A stretch of DNA of 6,173 bases from Methylococcaceae bacterium UBA4132 (GTDB taxonomy: Bacteria; Pseudomonadota; Gammaproteobacteria; Methylococcales; Methylomonadaceae): NCBI GenBank assembly GCA_002380945.1, contig DFWO01000151.1, positions 1-6,173 of the forward strand, given 5' to 3'. The notes under the pieces were generated by a model. It saw only the letters and a program-made list of their open reading frames with translations, did not search any database and was not told the DNA's origin. Within the stretch, counting starts at the first letter, position 1. The number at the start of each line of letters is the position of its first letter. Below, piece by piece: positions 1 through 5,186 of the stretch. A program made the translations under genes and the position numbers.

Positions 1-128
1 TGCATGCATCGCCAATGTACAATGGGCTGCCGTTGGGCGGCTGCTTTCTCTTATCATTATTTGCCAACTTTCTTTGGCTTCGGTGCGTTCAAAATACATA
101 GCCTACACCCTCTGTCAATGCGTAACTT
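1..128. other. Intergenic segment without a convincing gene; possible repeat
   Basis: I see no supportable gene here. An open frame on the plus strand (from 4) has no ribosome binding site and no recognisable family. The segment carries small symmetrical elements: the palindrome TGCATGCA at 1-8, an imperfect palindrome around TGTACA at 16-29, and a hairpin GCCAA/TTGGC at 63-67 and 74-78. It meets the end of the neighbouring small gene at 129. It could be a dispersed repeat or the remnant of an element, but only one copy is visible, so this is a guess. Confidence 0.3.
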
Positions 129-404
129 CTATAATAGTTCAAATGCAACAGCTTGTTTAGATGGGTCTGAAAAGTTATTTAAGAAAAACTCTATATATTT
201 TTGTTGACGAACATAAGAGGCATCTTCTCGTTGTTTTTCAGATGAGATATGAGTGAGGATAATACTCAATGCAGCAATCAAGAGTGTTCCAAAAGGAAGA
301 GCTAAATCTTTTATTACCTCATAACGACCTTTGGGTTTATCCTTGATCTTTTCTAAGGTTTCATAAATTTCATCCAGTTTTTTTTCTATGGGACTCTTTG
401 TCAT
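129..404 (-). CDS. Hypothetical small single-pass membrane protein (91 aa)
   Basis: I do not recognise a family. With the ATG at 404 the product has 91 residues: a charged, probably helical or coiled-coil stretch (about 6-23, rich in Glu and Lys), one hydrophobic segment (about 34-53), then a charged tail with an SSEKQRED motif and an aromatic YIEFFLNNF stretch. The frame stays open up to an ATG at 521, which would add 39 residues with another hydrophobic run. That ATG lies in the loop of the groEL terminator with no Shine-Dalgarno sequence, so I prefer the internal start, although its own site (GAAG at 413-416) is weak. The protein stops abruptly after AVAFELL, next to a possible repeat segment, and may be truncated. 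It lies on the same strand as groEL but beyond its terminator, so it is probably not co-transcribed. It may not be a functional gene. Confidence 0.45.
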   Translation of the reverse strand: MTKSPIEKKLDEIYETLEKIKDKPKGRYEVIKDLALPFGTLLIAALSIILTHISSEKQREDASYVRQQKYIEFFLNNFSDPSKQAVAFELL

Positions 405-502
405 TTTATTAACTTCGCAATGTTTAATTACTGTTGGAATCGCCCCATCTAACTTAGCTCTAAGGATAGGTAGAGCGGTAGATAAACTTATTACTAAACA
501 AA

Positions 503-538
503 AAAGCCCCGACCACATCATGATGCAATCGGGGCTTT
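503..538 (-). terminator. Intrinsic terminator of groES-groEL
   Basis: A perfect 10-bp stem, AAAGCCCCGA (503-512) with TCGGGGCTTT (529-538), begins about 32 bases after the groEL stop codon. Read on the minus strand, the GC-rich stem runs into a T6 tract, the classical form of an intrinsic terminator. The 16-base loop holds a palindrome of its own, CATCATGATG (516-525). On the plus strand the T-run is interrupted, so any activity in that direction should be weaker. A further small stem, TTAAGC/GCTTAA (543-548, 555-560), lies between the stop and the terminator. Confidence 0.88.
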
Positions 539-570
539 CTATTTAAGCGAAAGAGCTTAAGAGCGGACGA

Positions 571-2226
571 TTACATCATGCCGCCCATTCCACCCATGCC
601 GCCCATTCCACCCATGCCCATGTCGCCGCCATGTGAATGTTTGTCGTCACTTGGTGCATCGGCAATCATGACTTCGGTGGTTAGCATTAAGCCAGCCACA
701 GATGCTGCGTTTTGTAACGCAGTGCGCGTGACTTTTGCAGGGTCTAAGATACCCATTTCAATCATGTCACCGTATTCGCCAGTTGCTGCGTTGTAACCGA
801 AGTTACCTGAACCTTTTTGTACTTCGTTGAAGATAACTGAAGGCTCATCACCCGCGTTAGCCACGATTTGACGTAATGGCTCTTCCATTGCTCGACGTAG
901 GATGTTGATACCAACGGTTTGGTCGTGGTTGATGCCTTCTAAGCCAACTAATGCAGATAAGGCGCGAACTAATGCAGTACCACCGCCAGCAACAACGCCT
1001 TCTTCAACCGCAGCACGAGTTGAGTGCAGTGCATCTTCTACGCGAGCTTTTTTCTCTTTCATTTCAATTTCAGTTGCCGCGCCGACTTTGATAACCGCAA
1101 CGCCACCAGCCAATTTAGCTAGACGTTCTTGCAATTTTTCTTTGTCGTAGTCGGAGGTGGCTTCGTCCATTTGCGCACGAATTTGTCCAACGCGGTTTTT
1201 GATTTGGTCTTCTGAGCCGTAACCGTCGATGATAGTGGTGTTTTCTTTGGTGATTTGAACTTTTTTAGCTGTACCTAATTGTGATAATTCAGCTTTTTCT
1301 AGGCTCAAACCGACTTCTTCTGAAATCACTACGCCACCAGTTAACACAGCGATGTCTTCTAACATGGCTTTACGACGGTCGCCAAAACCAGGGGCTTTAA
1401 CAGCAGCAACTTTGACGATACCACGAATAGTGTTGACTACTAAGGTGGCTAAGGCTTCGCCTTCAACGTCTTCAGCAACAATCAATAACGGACGACCTGA
1501 TTTTGCTACGCCTTCTAAAGTAGGTAGCATATCGCGAATGTTAGAGATTTTTTTGTCGTAGATTAGAATCATGGGGTCGTCTAATTCGATGCTCATGTTT
1601 TCTTGTTTGTTAATGAAGTAAGGTGATAAGTAACCACGATCAAACTGCATCCCTTCCACTACGTCTAAAGAATTGTCTAAACCTGAGCCTTCTTCAACGG
1701 TGATAACACCTTCTTTGCCAACTTTTTCCATTGCATCGGCAATGATTTGACCGACTGATTCATCAGAGTTAGCTGAAATTGAGCCAACTTGTGCAATGGC
1801 TTTGCCGTCTGCACAAGGTGCAGCAGAGGCTACGATGGCTTCAACGGCTTTAGTCACGGCTAAGTCGATACCACGTTTTAAATCCATTGGATTCATGCCA
1901 GCGGCAACGGCTTTTAAGCCTTCGTTGACGATAGATTGCGCTAATACGGTTGCAGTAGTTGTACCGTCGCCAGCAACATCAGAAGTGTGTGAAGCCACTT
2001 CTTTGACCATTTGTGCGCCCATATTTTCGAATTTGTCTTTTAATTCGATTTCTTTTGCAACGGATACACCATCTTTAGTGATAGTGGGTGCGCCGTAGCT
2101 TTTGTCTAAAATTGCATTGCGACCTTTAGGACCTAAGGTGACTTTTACTGCGTTTGCTAAAATGTTTACACCACGCGCCATACGAACGCGTGCATCATCA
2201 CCAAATAATACGTCTTTTGCTGCCAT
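571..2226 (-). CDS. groEL: Chaperonin GroEL (Hsp60, 551 aa)
   Basis: This is the large chaperonin subunit, which forms the cytosolic double ring that encloses and refolds unfolded proteins with ATP and the GroES lid. The sequence is full length and intact (551 residues; E. coli GroEL has 548). Visible signatures are the ATP-binding stretch AGDGTTTATVLA with Asp87, the catalytic Asp398 in ARVEDALHSTRA, the family signature AAVEEGVVAGGG at 405-416, and the flexible GGM-repeat tail ending GGMM. The start is supported by AGGA at 2234-2237, seven bases upstream. groES lies 39 bases upstream on the same strand with no terminator between, so the two form one operon read from the CIRCE-controlled promoter. 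The stop at 571 is followed by a strong terminator. Nothing in the protein looks unusual. Confidence 0.99.
   Translation of the reverse strand: MAAKDVLFGDDARVRMARGVNILANAVKVTLGPKGRNAILDKSYGAPTITKDGVSVAKEIELKDKFENMGAQMVKEVASHTSDVAGDGTTTATVLAQSIVNEGLKAVAAGMNPMDLKRGIDLAVTKAVEAIVASAAPCADGKAIAQVGSISANSDESVGQIIADAMEKVGKEGVITVEEGSGLDNSLDVVEGMQFDRGYLSPYFINKQENMSIELDDPMILIYDKKISNIRDMLPTLEGVAKSGRPLLIVAEDVEGEALATLVVNTIRGIVKVAAVKAPGFGDRRKAMLEDIAVLTGGVVISEEVGLSLEKAELSQLGTAKKVQITKENTTIIDGYGSEDQIKNRVGQIRAQMDEATSDYDKEKLQERLAKLAGGVAVIKVGAATEIEMKEKKARVEDALHSTRAAVEEGVVAGGGTALVRALSALVGLEGINHDQTVGINILRRAMEEPLRQIVANAGDEPSVIFNEVQKGSGNFGYNAATGEYGDMIEMGILDPAKVTRTALQNAASVAGLMLTTEVMIADAPSDDKHSHGGDMGMGGMGGMGGMGGMM
581..616 (-). 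repeat. Two exact 18-base tandem copies coding the GroEL GGM tail
   Basis: Positions 581-598 and 599-616 are identical 18-base units (plus-strand CCGCCCATTCCACCCATG). On the minus strand each unit encodes GGMGGM. Such glycine-methionine tails are normal in GroEL and lie inside the chaperonin cavity. The exact nucleotide identity, including synonymous positions, suggests a recent duplication or slippage event, which would let tail length vary between strains. Confidence 0.85.
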
Positions 2227-2265
2227 TTTTAATTCCTAATTCTTAAGTTGTTTGAGTGTAAGGGT

Positions 2266-2553
2266 TTAGCTTAAAACAGCCATGATGTCGTCTTCACGCA
2301 TAACGATAAGGTCTTCACCGTCAATTTTGACTTCGTTGCCAGCGTATTTGCCAAACAGGATTCTGTCTCCGACTTTCACATCAACTGGACGCACAGTGCC
2401 GTTGTCCAAGGCTTTACCTGTACCCACTGCTAAAATAGTGCCTTGGCTAGGTTTTTCAGCCGCAGAACCCGGAAGAACGATACCGCCAGCGGTTTTAGTT
2501 TCTTCTTCAACACGTTTAACAATTACGCGGTCATGTAACGGACGAATACTCAT
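2266..2553 (-). CDS. groES: Co-chaperonin GroES (Hsp10, 95 aa)
   Basis: This is the small chaperonin subunit, whose heptamer caps the GroEL ring during the folding cycle. The length of 95 residues is typical. It opens with the family signature SIRPLHDRVIVKRVEEE, followed by the mobile loop (about 16-33) that carries the GroEL-contacting tripeptide IVL at 25-27. A beta-rich core follows (VGDRILFGKYAGNEV) and the protein ends in REDDIMAVLS. The ATG at 2553 has a strong Shine-Dalgarno sequence, TAGGAG (2560-2565), at good spacing. It is the first gene of the groES-groEL operon, with the CIRCE operator 45 bases upstream of its start codon. Confidence 0.99.
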   Translation of the reverse strand: MSIRPLHDRVIVKRVEEETKTAGGIVLPGSAAEKPSQGTILAVGTGKALDNGTVRPVDVKVGDRILFGKYAGNEVKIDGEDLIVMREDDIMAVLS

Positions 2554-2598
2554 TTATAGCTCCTAAAATTAAGTTTTACATTAAGGTTGAATAGAATT

Positions 2599-2625
2599 TT
2601 AGCACTCTCTTTACTAGAGTGCTAG
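2599..2625. promoter_or_regulatory. CIRCE operator (HrcA repressor binding site)
   Basis: TTAGCACTC (2599-2607), a 9-base spacer (2608-2616) and GAGTGCTAG (2617-2625) match the CIRCE consensus TTAGCACTC-N9-GAGTGCTAA at all but the last base. CIRCE is the inverted repeat bound by HrcA, which represses chaperone operons until heat stress sequesters it. Its place just upstream of groES, overlapping the edge of the predicted -10 box, fits repression of the groES-groEL promoter. It implies that this genome carries an hrcA gene, which is not in the window. I see no sigma32-type promoter here. Confidence 0.95.
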
Positions 2626-2651
2626 ATTAATCAGCTTTTGCACTCTGTCAA
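2624..2651 (-). promoter_or_regulatory. Predicted sigma70 promoter of groES-groEL
   Basis: On the minus strand a consensus -35 box, TTGACA (2646-2651), is followed after 16 bases by TAATCT (2624-2629), a weak -10 box that overlaps the outer edge of CIRCE by two bases. Transcription would begin inside the operator, the usual arrangement for HrcA control. The -35 box is exact, but the -10 box matches the consensus at only three of six positions. Confidence 0.6.
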
Positions 2652-2666
2652 ATTTTTTGGCATTAT
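2638..2666 (+). promoter_or_regulatory. Weak candidate promoter for the moeB-like gene
   Basis: TTGCAC (2638-2643) and CATTAT (2661-2666), 17 bases apart, form the best sigma70-like pair I can find upstream of the plus-strand gene. Both boxes are imperfect. The pair lies back to back with the groES promoter, so HrcA bound at CIRCE could in principle affect it. Treat as tentative. Confidence 0.25.
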
Positions 2667-2680
2667 CCTGTTGCTTATAA

Positions 2681-2711
2681 GACCTTTCAGGTTTTTAAAA
2701 CCTGAAAGGTC
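2681..2711. repeat. Perfect 15+1+15 palindrome upstream of moeB (repeat copy A)
   Basis: GACCTTTCAGGTTTT (2681-2695) and its exact reverse complement (2697-2711) surround a single T. A close relative lies immediately after the same gene (3482-3514), so this is a repeat family and not a chance hairpin. It lies in the divergent space between groES and the moeB-like gene, where neither neighbour needs a terminator. It would form a long hairpin in the leader of the moeB-like gene if transcription starts upstream of it. Confidence 0.85.
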
Positions 2712-2736
2712 TACTCGACAACGAATGATTAACACT

Positions 2737-3480
2737 ATGAATGACAACCAATTATTAAGATATAGCCGTCAAATCATGTTGCCGCAAATAGATATAGCGG
2801 GACAACAAAAACTCCTTAGCTCTAAGGTGTTGATTGTTGGTGCAGGTGGTTTAGGTTCACCTGCGGCTATCTATCTTGCAGCAGCGGGTGTCGGCACTAT
2901 CACTATTTATGATGATGACACCGTGGATTTATCCAATTTACAACGCCAGATTGCTCACTACACCGCCGATATTGGGATAGGAAAAGCAATTTCAACCTCT
3001 GAAACGCTGAATAAGTTAAATTCTGATGTGCAGGTTCACGCGGTGCAAAAACGTTTAGAAGGTGAATTGTTGGATGAGGCGGTAATCAATGCCGATGTGG
3101 TACTGGATTGTAGCGATAATTTTAAAACCCGTTTTGCAATTAATCAGGCGTGTGTTGCTCATAAAACGCCATTAGTTTCAGGCGCGGCAATTCGGTTTGA
3201 AGGTCAGGTATCAGTGTTTACATCTGGGCAGAATGATAGCCCTTGCTACAATTGTTTATATACTAGCGATGGCGAAGAATTACAAAATTGTGCGACTAAT
3301 GGTGTCATTGCGCCGATTACAGGCATAGTGGGTAGTATTCAAGCACTGGAAGCCATGAAGCTCATTATGGGAATTGGTGAAACTTTAACAGGACGGTTAT
3401 TGCTGATTGATGGTTTGTCGATGGAATGGAATAGCATGAAATTACGCAAAAATCCAAACTGCCCAACTTGCGGGAATTGA
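2737..3480 (+). CDS. moeB: MoeB/ThiF-family sulfur-carrier adenylyltransferase (247 aa)
   Basis: This E1-like enzyme uses ATP to adenylate the C-terminal glycine of a ubiquitin-like sulfur carrier. MoeB activates MoaD for molybdopterin synthesis, and the sister protein ThiF acts on ThiS for thiamine. The start MNDNQLLRYSRQIMLPQ is the usual family N-terminus. The nucleotide loop is GAGGLGS (35-41), followed by DDDTVDLSNLQRQ (59-71) with the conserved Arg70, and the DCSDN motif with Asp127. Zinc ligands are Cys170/Cys173 and Cys242/Cys245, and Cys185 sits at the family's reactive-cysteine position. The length matches E. coli MoeB (249), and there is no C-terminal rhodanese domain. The frame runs open back to an ATG at 2638, but those extra residues translate the repeat at 2681-2711 and are not conserved protein. 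The start at 2737 lacks a clear Shine-Dalgarno sequence. MoeB and ThiF are hard to tell apart without a moaD or thiS neighbour, and neither is present. Confidence 0.9.
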   Translation: MNDNQLLRYSRQIMLPQIDIAGQQKLLSSKVLIVGAGGLGSPAAIYLAAAGVGTITIYDDDTVDLSNLQRQIAHYTADIGIGKAISTSETLNKLNSDVQVHAVQKRLEGELLDEAVINADVVLDCSDNFKTRFAINQACVAHKTPLVSGAAIRFEGQVSVFTSGQNDSPCYNCLYTSDGEELQNCATNGVIAPITGIVGSIQALEAMKLIMGIGETLTGRLLLIDGLSMEWNSMKLRKNPNCPTCGN

Positions 3481-3481
3481 T

Positions 3482-3517
3482 AAACCTATCAGGTTTTAAA
3501 AACCTGACAGGTTTTTT
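3482..3517 (+). terminator. Palindromic repeat copy B acting as moeB terminator
   Basis: Arms of 16 bases (3482-3497 and 3499-3514) flank a single A, with one mismatched pair (A3488 against C3508). The second arm runs into T6 (3512-3517), so on the plus strand it has the form of an intrinsic terminator two bases after the moeB-like stop. It is the same repeat type as the palindrome at 2681-2711. On the minus strand the mismatch becomes a G-U pair, so it may also stop transcription from the converging gene that ends at 3525. Confidence 0.75.
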
Positions 3518-3524
3518 AAAGCAG

Positions 3525-3731
3525 TTATTTTTTACCCAATTTGCTTTTAACAAAATGAATAGCCGTTTCTGCTAAGTCATTAACTAATGATGGACTGTCG
3601 CCGTGTGGCTCAGTCTCACCGAATGGTTGAGCGTTTTTTTGTGTGTATTTGTAAATAAAATAGCCTAATGGCGCAAATGCAGCGGCAGCGATTATTAACA
3701 TGATGATTAACAGTTCAGTAACTCCACCCAT
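3525..3731 (-). CDS. Hypothetical 68-aa single-pass membrane protein
   Basis: I do not recognise a family. The protein has a short start (MGGVTE), one strongly hydrophobic segment (about 7-27) and a positively charged follow-on (YKYTQK), which predicts an inner-membrane anchor with the tail in the cytoplasm. An acidic, Pro/Gly-rich linker (about 33-48) leads to a short, possibly amphipathic C-terminal helix ending KSKLGKK. Translation is well supported by GAGGAGAG (3735-3742) just before the ATG, which makes this a credible real gene despite its size. It converges on the moeB-like gene, with the palindrome at 3482-3517 between their ends, and diverges from pqqA. A role in PQQ or molybdenum cofactor synthesis is not indicated. 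Confidence 0.65.
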   Translation of the reverse strand: MGGVTELLIIMLIIAAAAFAPLGYFIYKYTQKNAQPFGETEPHGDSPSLVNDLAETAIHFVKSKLGKK

Positions 3732-3836
3732 GATCTCTCCTCAGATTTTATATCAATGGCATTATTATGTTTAGGTGAAATAGGATAATACACGCTTTCG
3801 ATGAGAAAAACATCAATCAGCACTAACGACAAAGTA

Positions 3837-3855
3837 CGTTTTTCAGCTAAAAACG
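3837..3855. promoter_or_regulatory. Small inverted repeat upstream of pqqA
   Basis: CGTTTTT (3837-3843) and AAAAACG (3849-3855) form a perfect 7-bp stem with the 5-base loop CAGCT. It lies in the 246-base divergent space between the 68-aa gene and pqqA, about 90 bases upstream of the predicted pqqA -10 box. It could be a protein-binding site or a chance AT-rich stem. Apart from this and the pqqA promoter region I see nothing definite in the space. Confidence 0.25.
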
Positions 3856-3922
3856 GCATGGAATATTAAGTTGCAAGGTACAACAGTTGCGCAAAAAAAT
3901 AGTTCATCGTATACTTCGATTC

Positions 3923-3952
3923 AGCTTACTTGATCAAGCTAGCGACTATAAT
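3923..3952 (+). promoter_or_regulatory. pqqA promoter: consensus -10 with a palindrome in place of the -35
   Basis: A perfect -10 box, TATAAT (3947-3952), lies 14 bases before the pqqA Shine-Dalgarno sequence. No good -35 box occurs at 15-18 bases spacing. Instead the 10-bp palindrome CTTGATCAAG (3929-3938), nested with AGCTT (3923-3927) and AAGCT (3936-3940), occupies the -35/spacer region. TTGATC inside it resembles a -35 box but is only 11 bases from the -10. A regulator binding the palindrome is an inference. Confidence 0.55.
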
Positions 3953-3980
3953 TTTAAAAAACTTCTGGAGGTTTACGATG

Positions 3981-4055
3981 ATGAAATGGGAAACACCAAG
4001 CTACACTGACTTACGTTTCGGTTTTGAAGTAACTATGTACATTTACAACCGTTAA
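3981..4055 (+). CDS. pqqA: PQQ precursor peptide PqqA (24 aa)
   Basis: This is the ribosomally made precursor of pyrroloquinoline quinone. PqqE, a radical SAM enzyme, joins the side chains of one Glu and one Tyr in the peptide held by PqqD, and the joined pair is then cut out and converted to PQQ. The peptide starts MKWETP and contains FEVTMYIYNR. The E-x3-Y motif, Glu16 and Tyr20, is at the family position. A strong GGAGGT (3967-3972) precedes two adjacent ATG codons. The second (3981) has 8-base spacing and gives the usual MKW start, while the first (3978) would add one Met. The gene is short enough to escape routine gene calling. It leads the pqq cluster and is followed by a terminator that should keep its transcript more abundant than those of the downstream genes. 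Confidence 0.96.
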   Translation: MKWETPSYTDLRFGFEVTMYIYNR

Positions 4056-4076
4056 TTACAACGTTTGTCAAAGAAG

Positions 4077-4104
4077 GGGGGCTAACCATAGCCCCCTTTT
4101 TTTT
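4077..4104 (+). terminator. Intrinsic terminator/attenuator between pqqA and pqqB
   Basis: GGGGGCTA (4077-4084) pairs perfectly with TAGCCCCC (4089-4096) around the tetraloop ACCA, and T8 follows (4097-4104). This is a textbook intrinsic terminator 21 bases after the pqqA stop. Since pqqB follows on the same strand, it should separate or attenuate: much pqqA mRNA and less of the enzyme genes. Higher levels of the pqqA transcript are known from other PQQ producers. Confidence 0.92.
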
Positions 4105-4131
4105 GCCTGAAAATCGCTATTCCCGTATCAT
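4103..4131 (+). promoter_or_regulatory. Predicted sigma70 promoter for pqqB
   Basis: TTGCCT (4103-4108, four of six consensus bases) and TATCAT (4126-4131, five of six) are separated by exactly 17 bases. The -35 box borrows the last two bases of the terminator's T-tract. A transcript from about 4138 would have a leader of roughly 20 bases before pqqB. This offers a way to express pqqB and pqqC despite the preceding terminator. Confidence 0.5.
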
Positions 4132-4160
4132 TCAAGGCTTTTCTTCCTTAGGATTTTCAC

Positions 4161-5072
4161 ATGAAAATAAGAGTGTTAGGCGCAGGTGCAGGCGGCGGTT
4201 TTCCACAATGGAACTGCAACTGCCACAATTGTCACCGAATTCGTCATGGTCAAATGAATGGCAAAGCGCGTACCCAATCATCCATCGCCGTCAGTACCGA
4301 TAACGTCAACTGGCTATTATTCAACACCTCGCCCGACATACGCGCCCAATTAGAAGCGTTTCCAGCCATACAACCAAAAAACGGCATTCGTGATACAGGC
4401 ATCAAAGCCATCATGCTAATTGACAGCCAAATCGACCACACGACAGGGCTATTAATGCTACGCGAAGGCAAACCGCTGGATATTTACTGCACAGAAATGG
4501 TCAAGCAAGACTTAACGACAGGTTTCCCATTATTCACCATGCTAAAAGATTACTGCACGGTAAATCATCACCCGATTCCTGTCGATGGCAGCAGCTTCAC
4601 CATTCCTCAAATTGACGATTTACGTTTTTATACTCAAGCCCTAAAAAGCAAAGCCCCACCGTACTCGCCACACCGCAACGACCCGCATGAAGGCGACAAT
4701 ATCGGCGTGATTATCGAACAAATCTCAACAGGCAAAAAAGTATTCTATTCGCCAGGTTTAGGCGAAATCGAACCGCACGTTATGGACGCAATGCAAGCTG
4801 TCGATTGTTTGCTAGTCGATGGTACATTTTGGACAGATGATGAAATGGTCACACAAAATATCAGCCACAAAAAAGCCCGCGAAATTGGGCATTTACCGCA
4901 ATCAGGCGCGGGTGGCATGATAGAAGTCCTAAACACAGTCGCCAAAGCGCGTAAAATTTTAATTCACATCAATAACACCAATCCCATTTTAGATAACGAT
5001 TCAGAGCAGCGTAAAATCCTTGATGCTGCTGGGATTGAAGTCGCTTACGATGGCTTGGAAATTGATTTATAA
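4161..5072 (+). CDS. pqqB: PqqB, metallo-beta-lactamase-fold oxygenase of PQQ synthesis (303 aa)
   Basis: PqqB belongs to the metallo-beta-lactamase superfamily. In the current view of the pathway it hydroxylates the tyrosine-derived ring of the cross-linked Glu-Tyr intermediate before PqqC acts. The length fits the family. The N-terminus MKIRVLGAGAGGGFPQWNCNC leads into the zinc-site pattern CxCxxC (Cys19, Cys21, Cys24). NTSPDIRAQL (55-64) and the metal-site motif DSQIDHTTGLL (88-98, with Asp92-His93) follow. FYSPGLGE (195-202), VDGTFW (219-224), GHLPQSG (243-249) and HINNTNPIL (270-278) complete the set of PqqB blocks. AGGA (4150-4153) supports the ATG, seven bases away. It is preceded by the pqqA terminator and a predicted promoter of its own, and separated from pqqC by 114 bases holding an inverted repeat. 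No key residue appears to be missing. Confidence 0.97.
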   Translation: MKIRVLGAGAGGGFPQWNCNCHNCHRIRHGQMNGKARTQSSIAVSTDNVNWLLFNTSPDIRAQLEAFPAIQPKNGIRDTGIKAIMLIDSQIDHTTGLLMLREGKPLDIYCTEMVKQDLTTGFPLFTMLKDYCTVNHHPIPVDGSSFTIPQIDDLRFYTQALKSKAPPYSPHRNDPHEGDNIGVIIEQISTGKKVFYSPGLGEIEPHVMDAMQAVDCLLVDGTFWTDDEMVTQNISHKKAREIGHLPQSGAGGMIEVLNTVAKARKILIHINNTNPILDNDSEQRKILDAAGIEVAYDGLEIDL

Positions 5073-5084
5073 CTGAATTTTTTA

Positions 5085-5154
5085 TCCACGAAAAACACGA
5101 AAAGAACGAAAAATAAAAGCAAAACTTTTTCGTGTCTTTCGTGATTTTCGTGGA
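5085..5154. repeat. 29-bp imperfect inverted repeat between pqqB and pqqC
   Basis: Left arm 5085-5113 starts TCCACGAAAAACACGAAA. The right arm (5126-5154), read in reverse complement, agrees with it at 25 of 29 positions, and the loop is 12 bases. Each arm is itself a degenerate run of CACGAAA-like units. Arrays of this type occur between genes in many gammaproteobacteria and often give spurious reading frames rich in Phe and Arg. In RNA it would be a long hairpin 12 bases after the pqqB stop. It lacks a clean T-tract, so it is more likely a repeat element or mRNA stabiliser than a terminator. Confidence 0.85.
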
Positions 5155-5186
5155 CTATTTGTACCCTTGATTAAAGGAAAATACCC

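Noticed and set aside
4..207. Plus-strand frame of 67 codons at the window start
   Set aside because: No ribosome binding site or recognisable domain, and it overlaps the minus-strand small gene.
578..2566. Several plus-strand frames opposite groEL and groES (up to 100 codons)
   Set aside because: They are antisense shadows of highly conserved chaperonin genes, with Pro/Ser-rich nonsense composition.
2681..2711. The palindrome upstream of moeB considered as a riboswitch (molybdenum cofactor motif)
   Set aside because: It is a single simple hairpin with a 1-base loop and has a copy after the gene; it lacks the multi-helix layout of the Moco riboswitch.
3365..3553. Minus-strand frame of 62 codons across the moeB end
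   Set aside because: It runs through the palindromic repeat and antisense moeB, and overlaps the better supported 68-aa gene.
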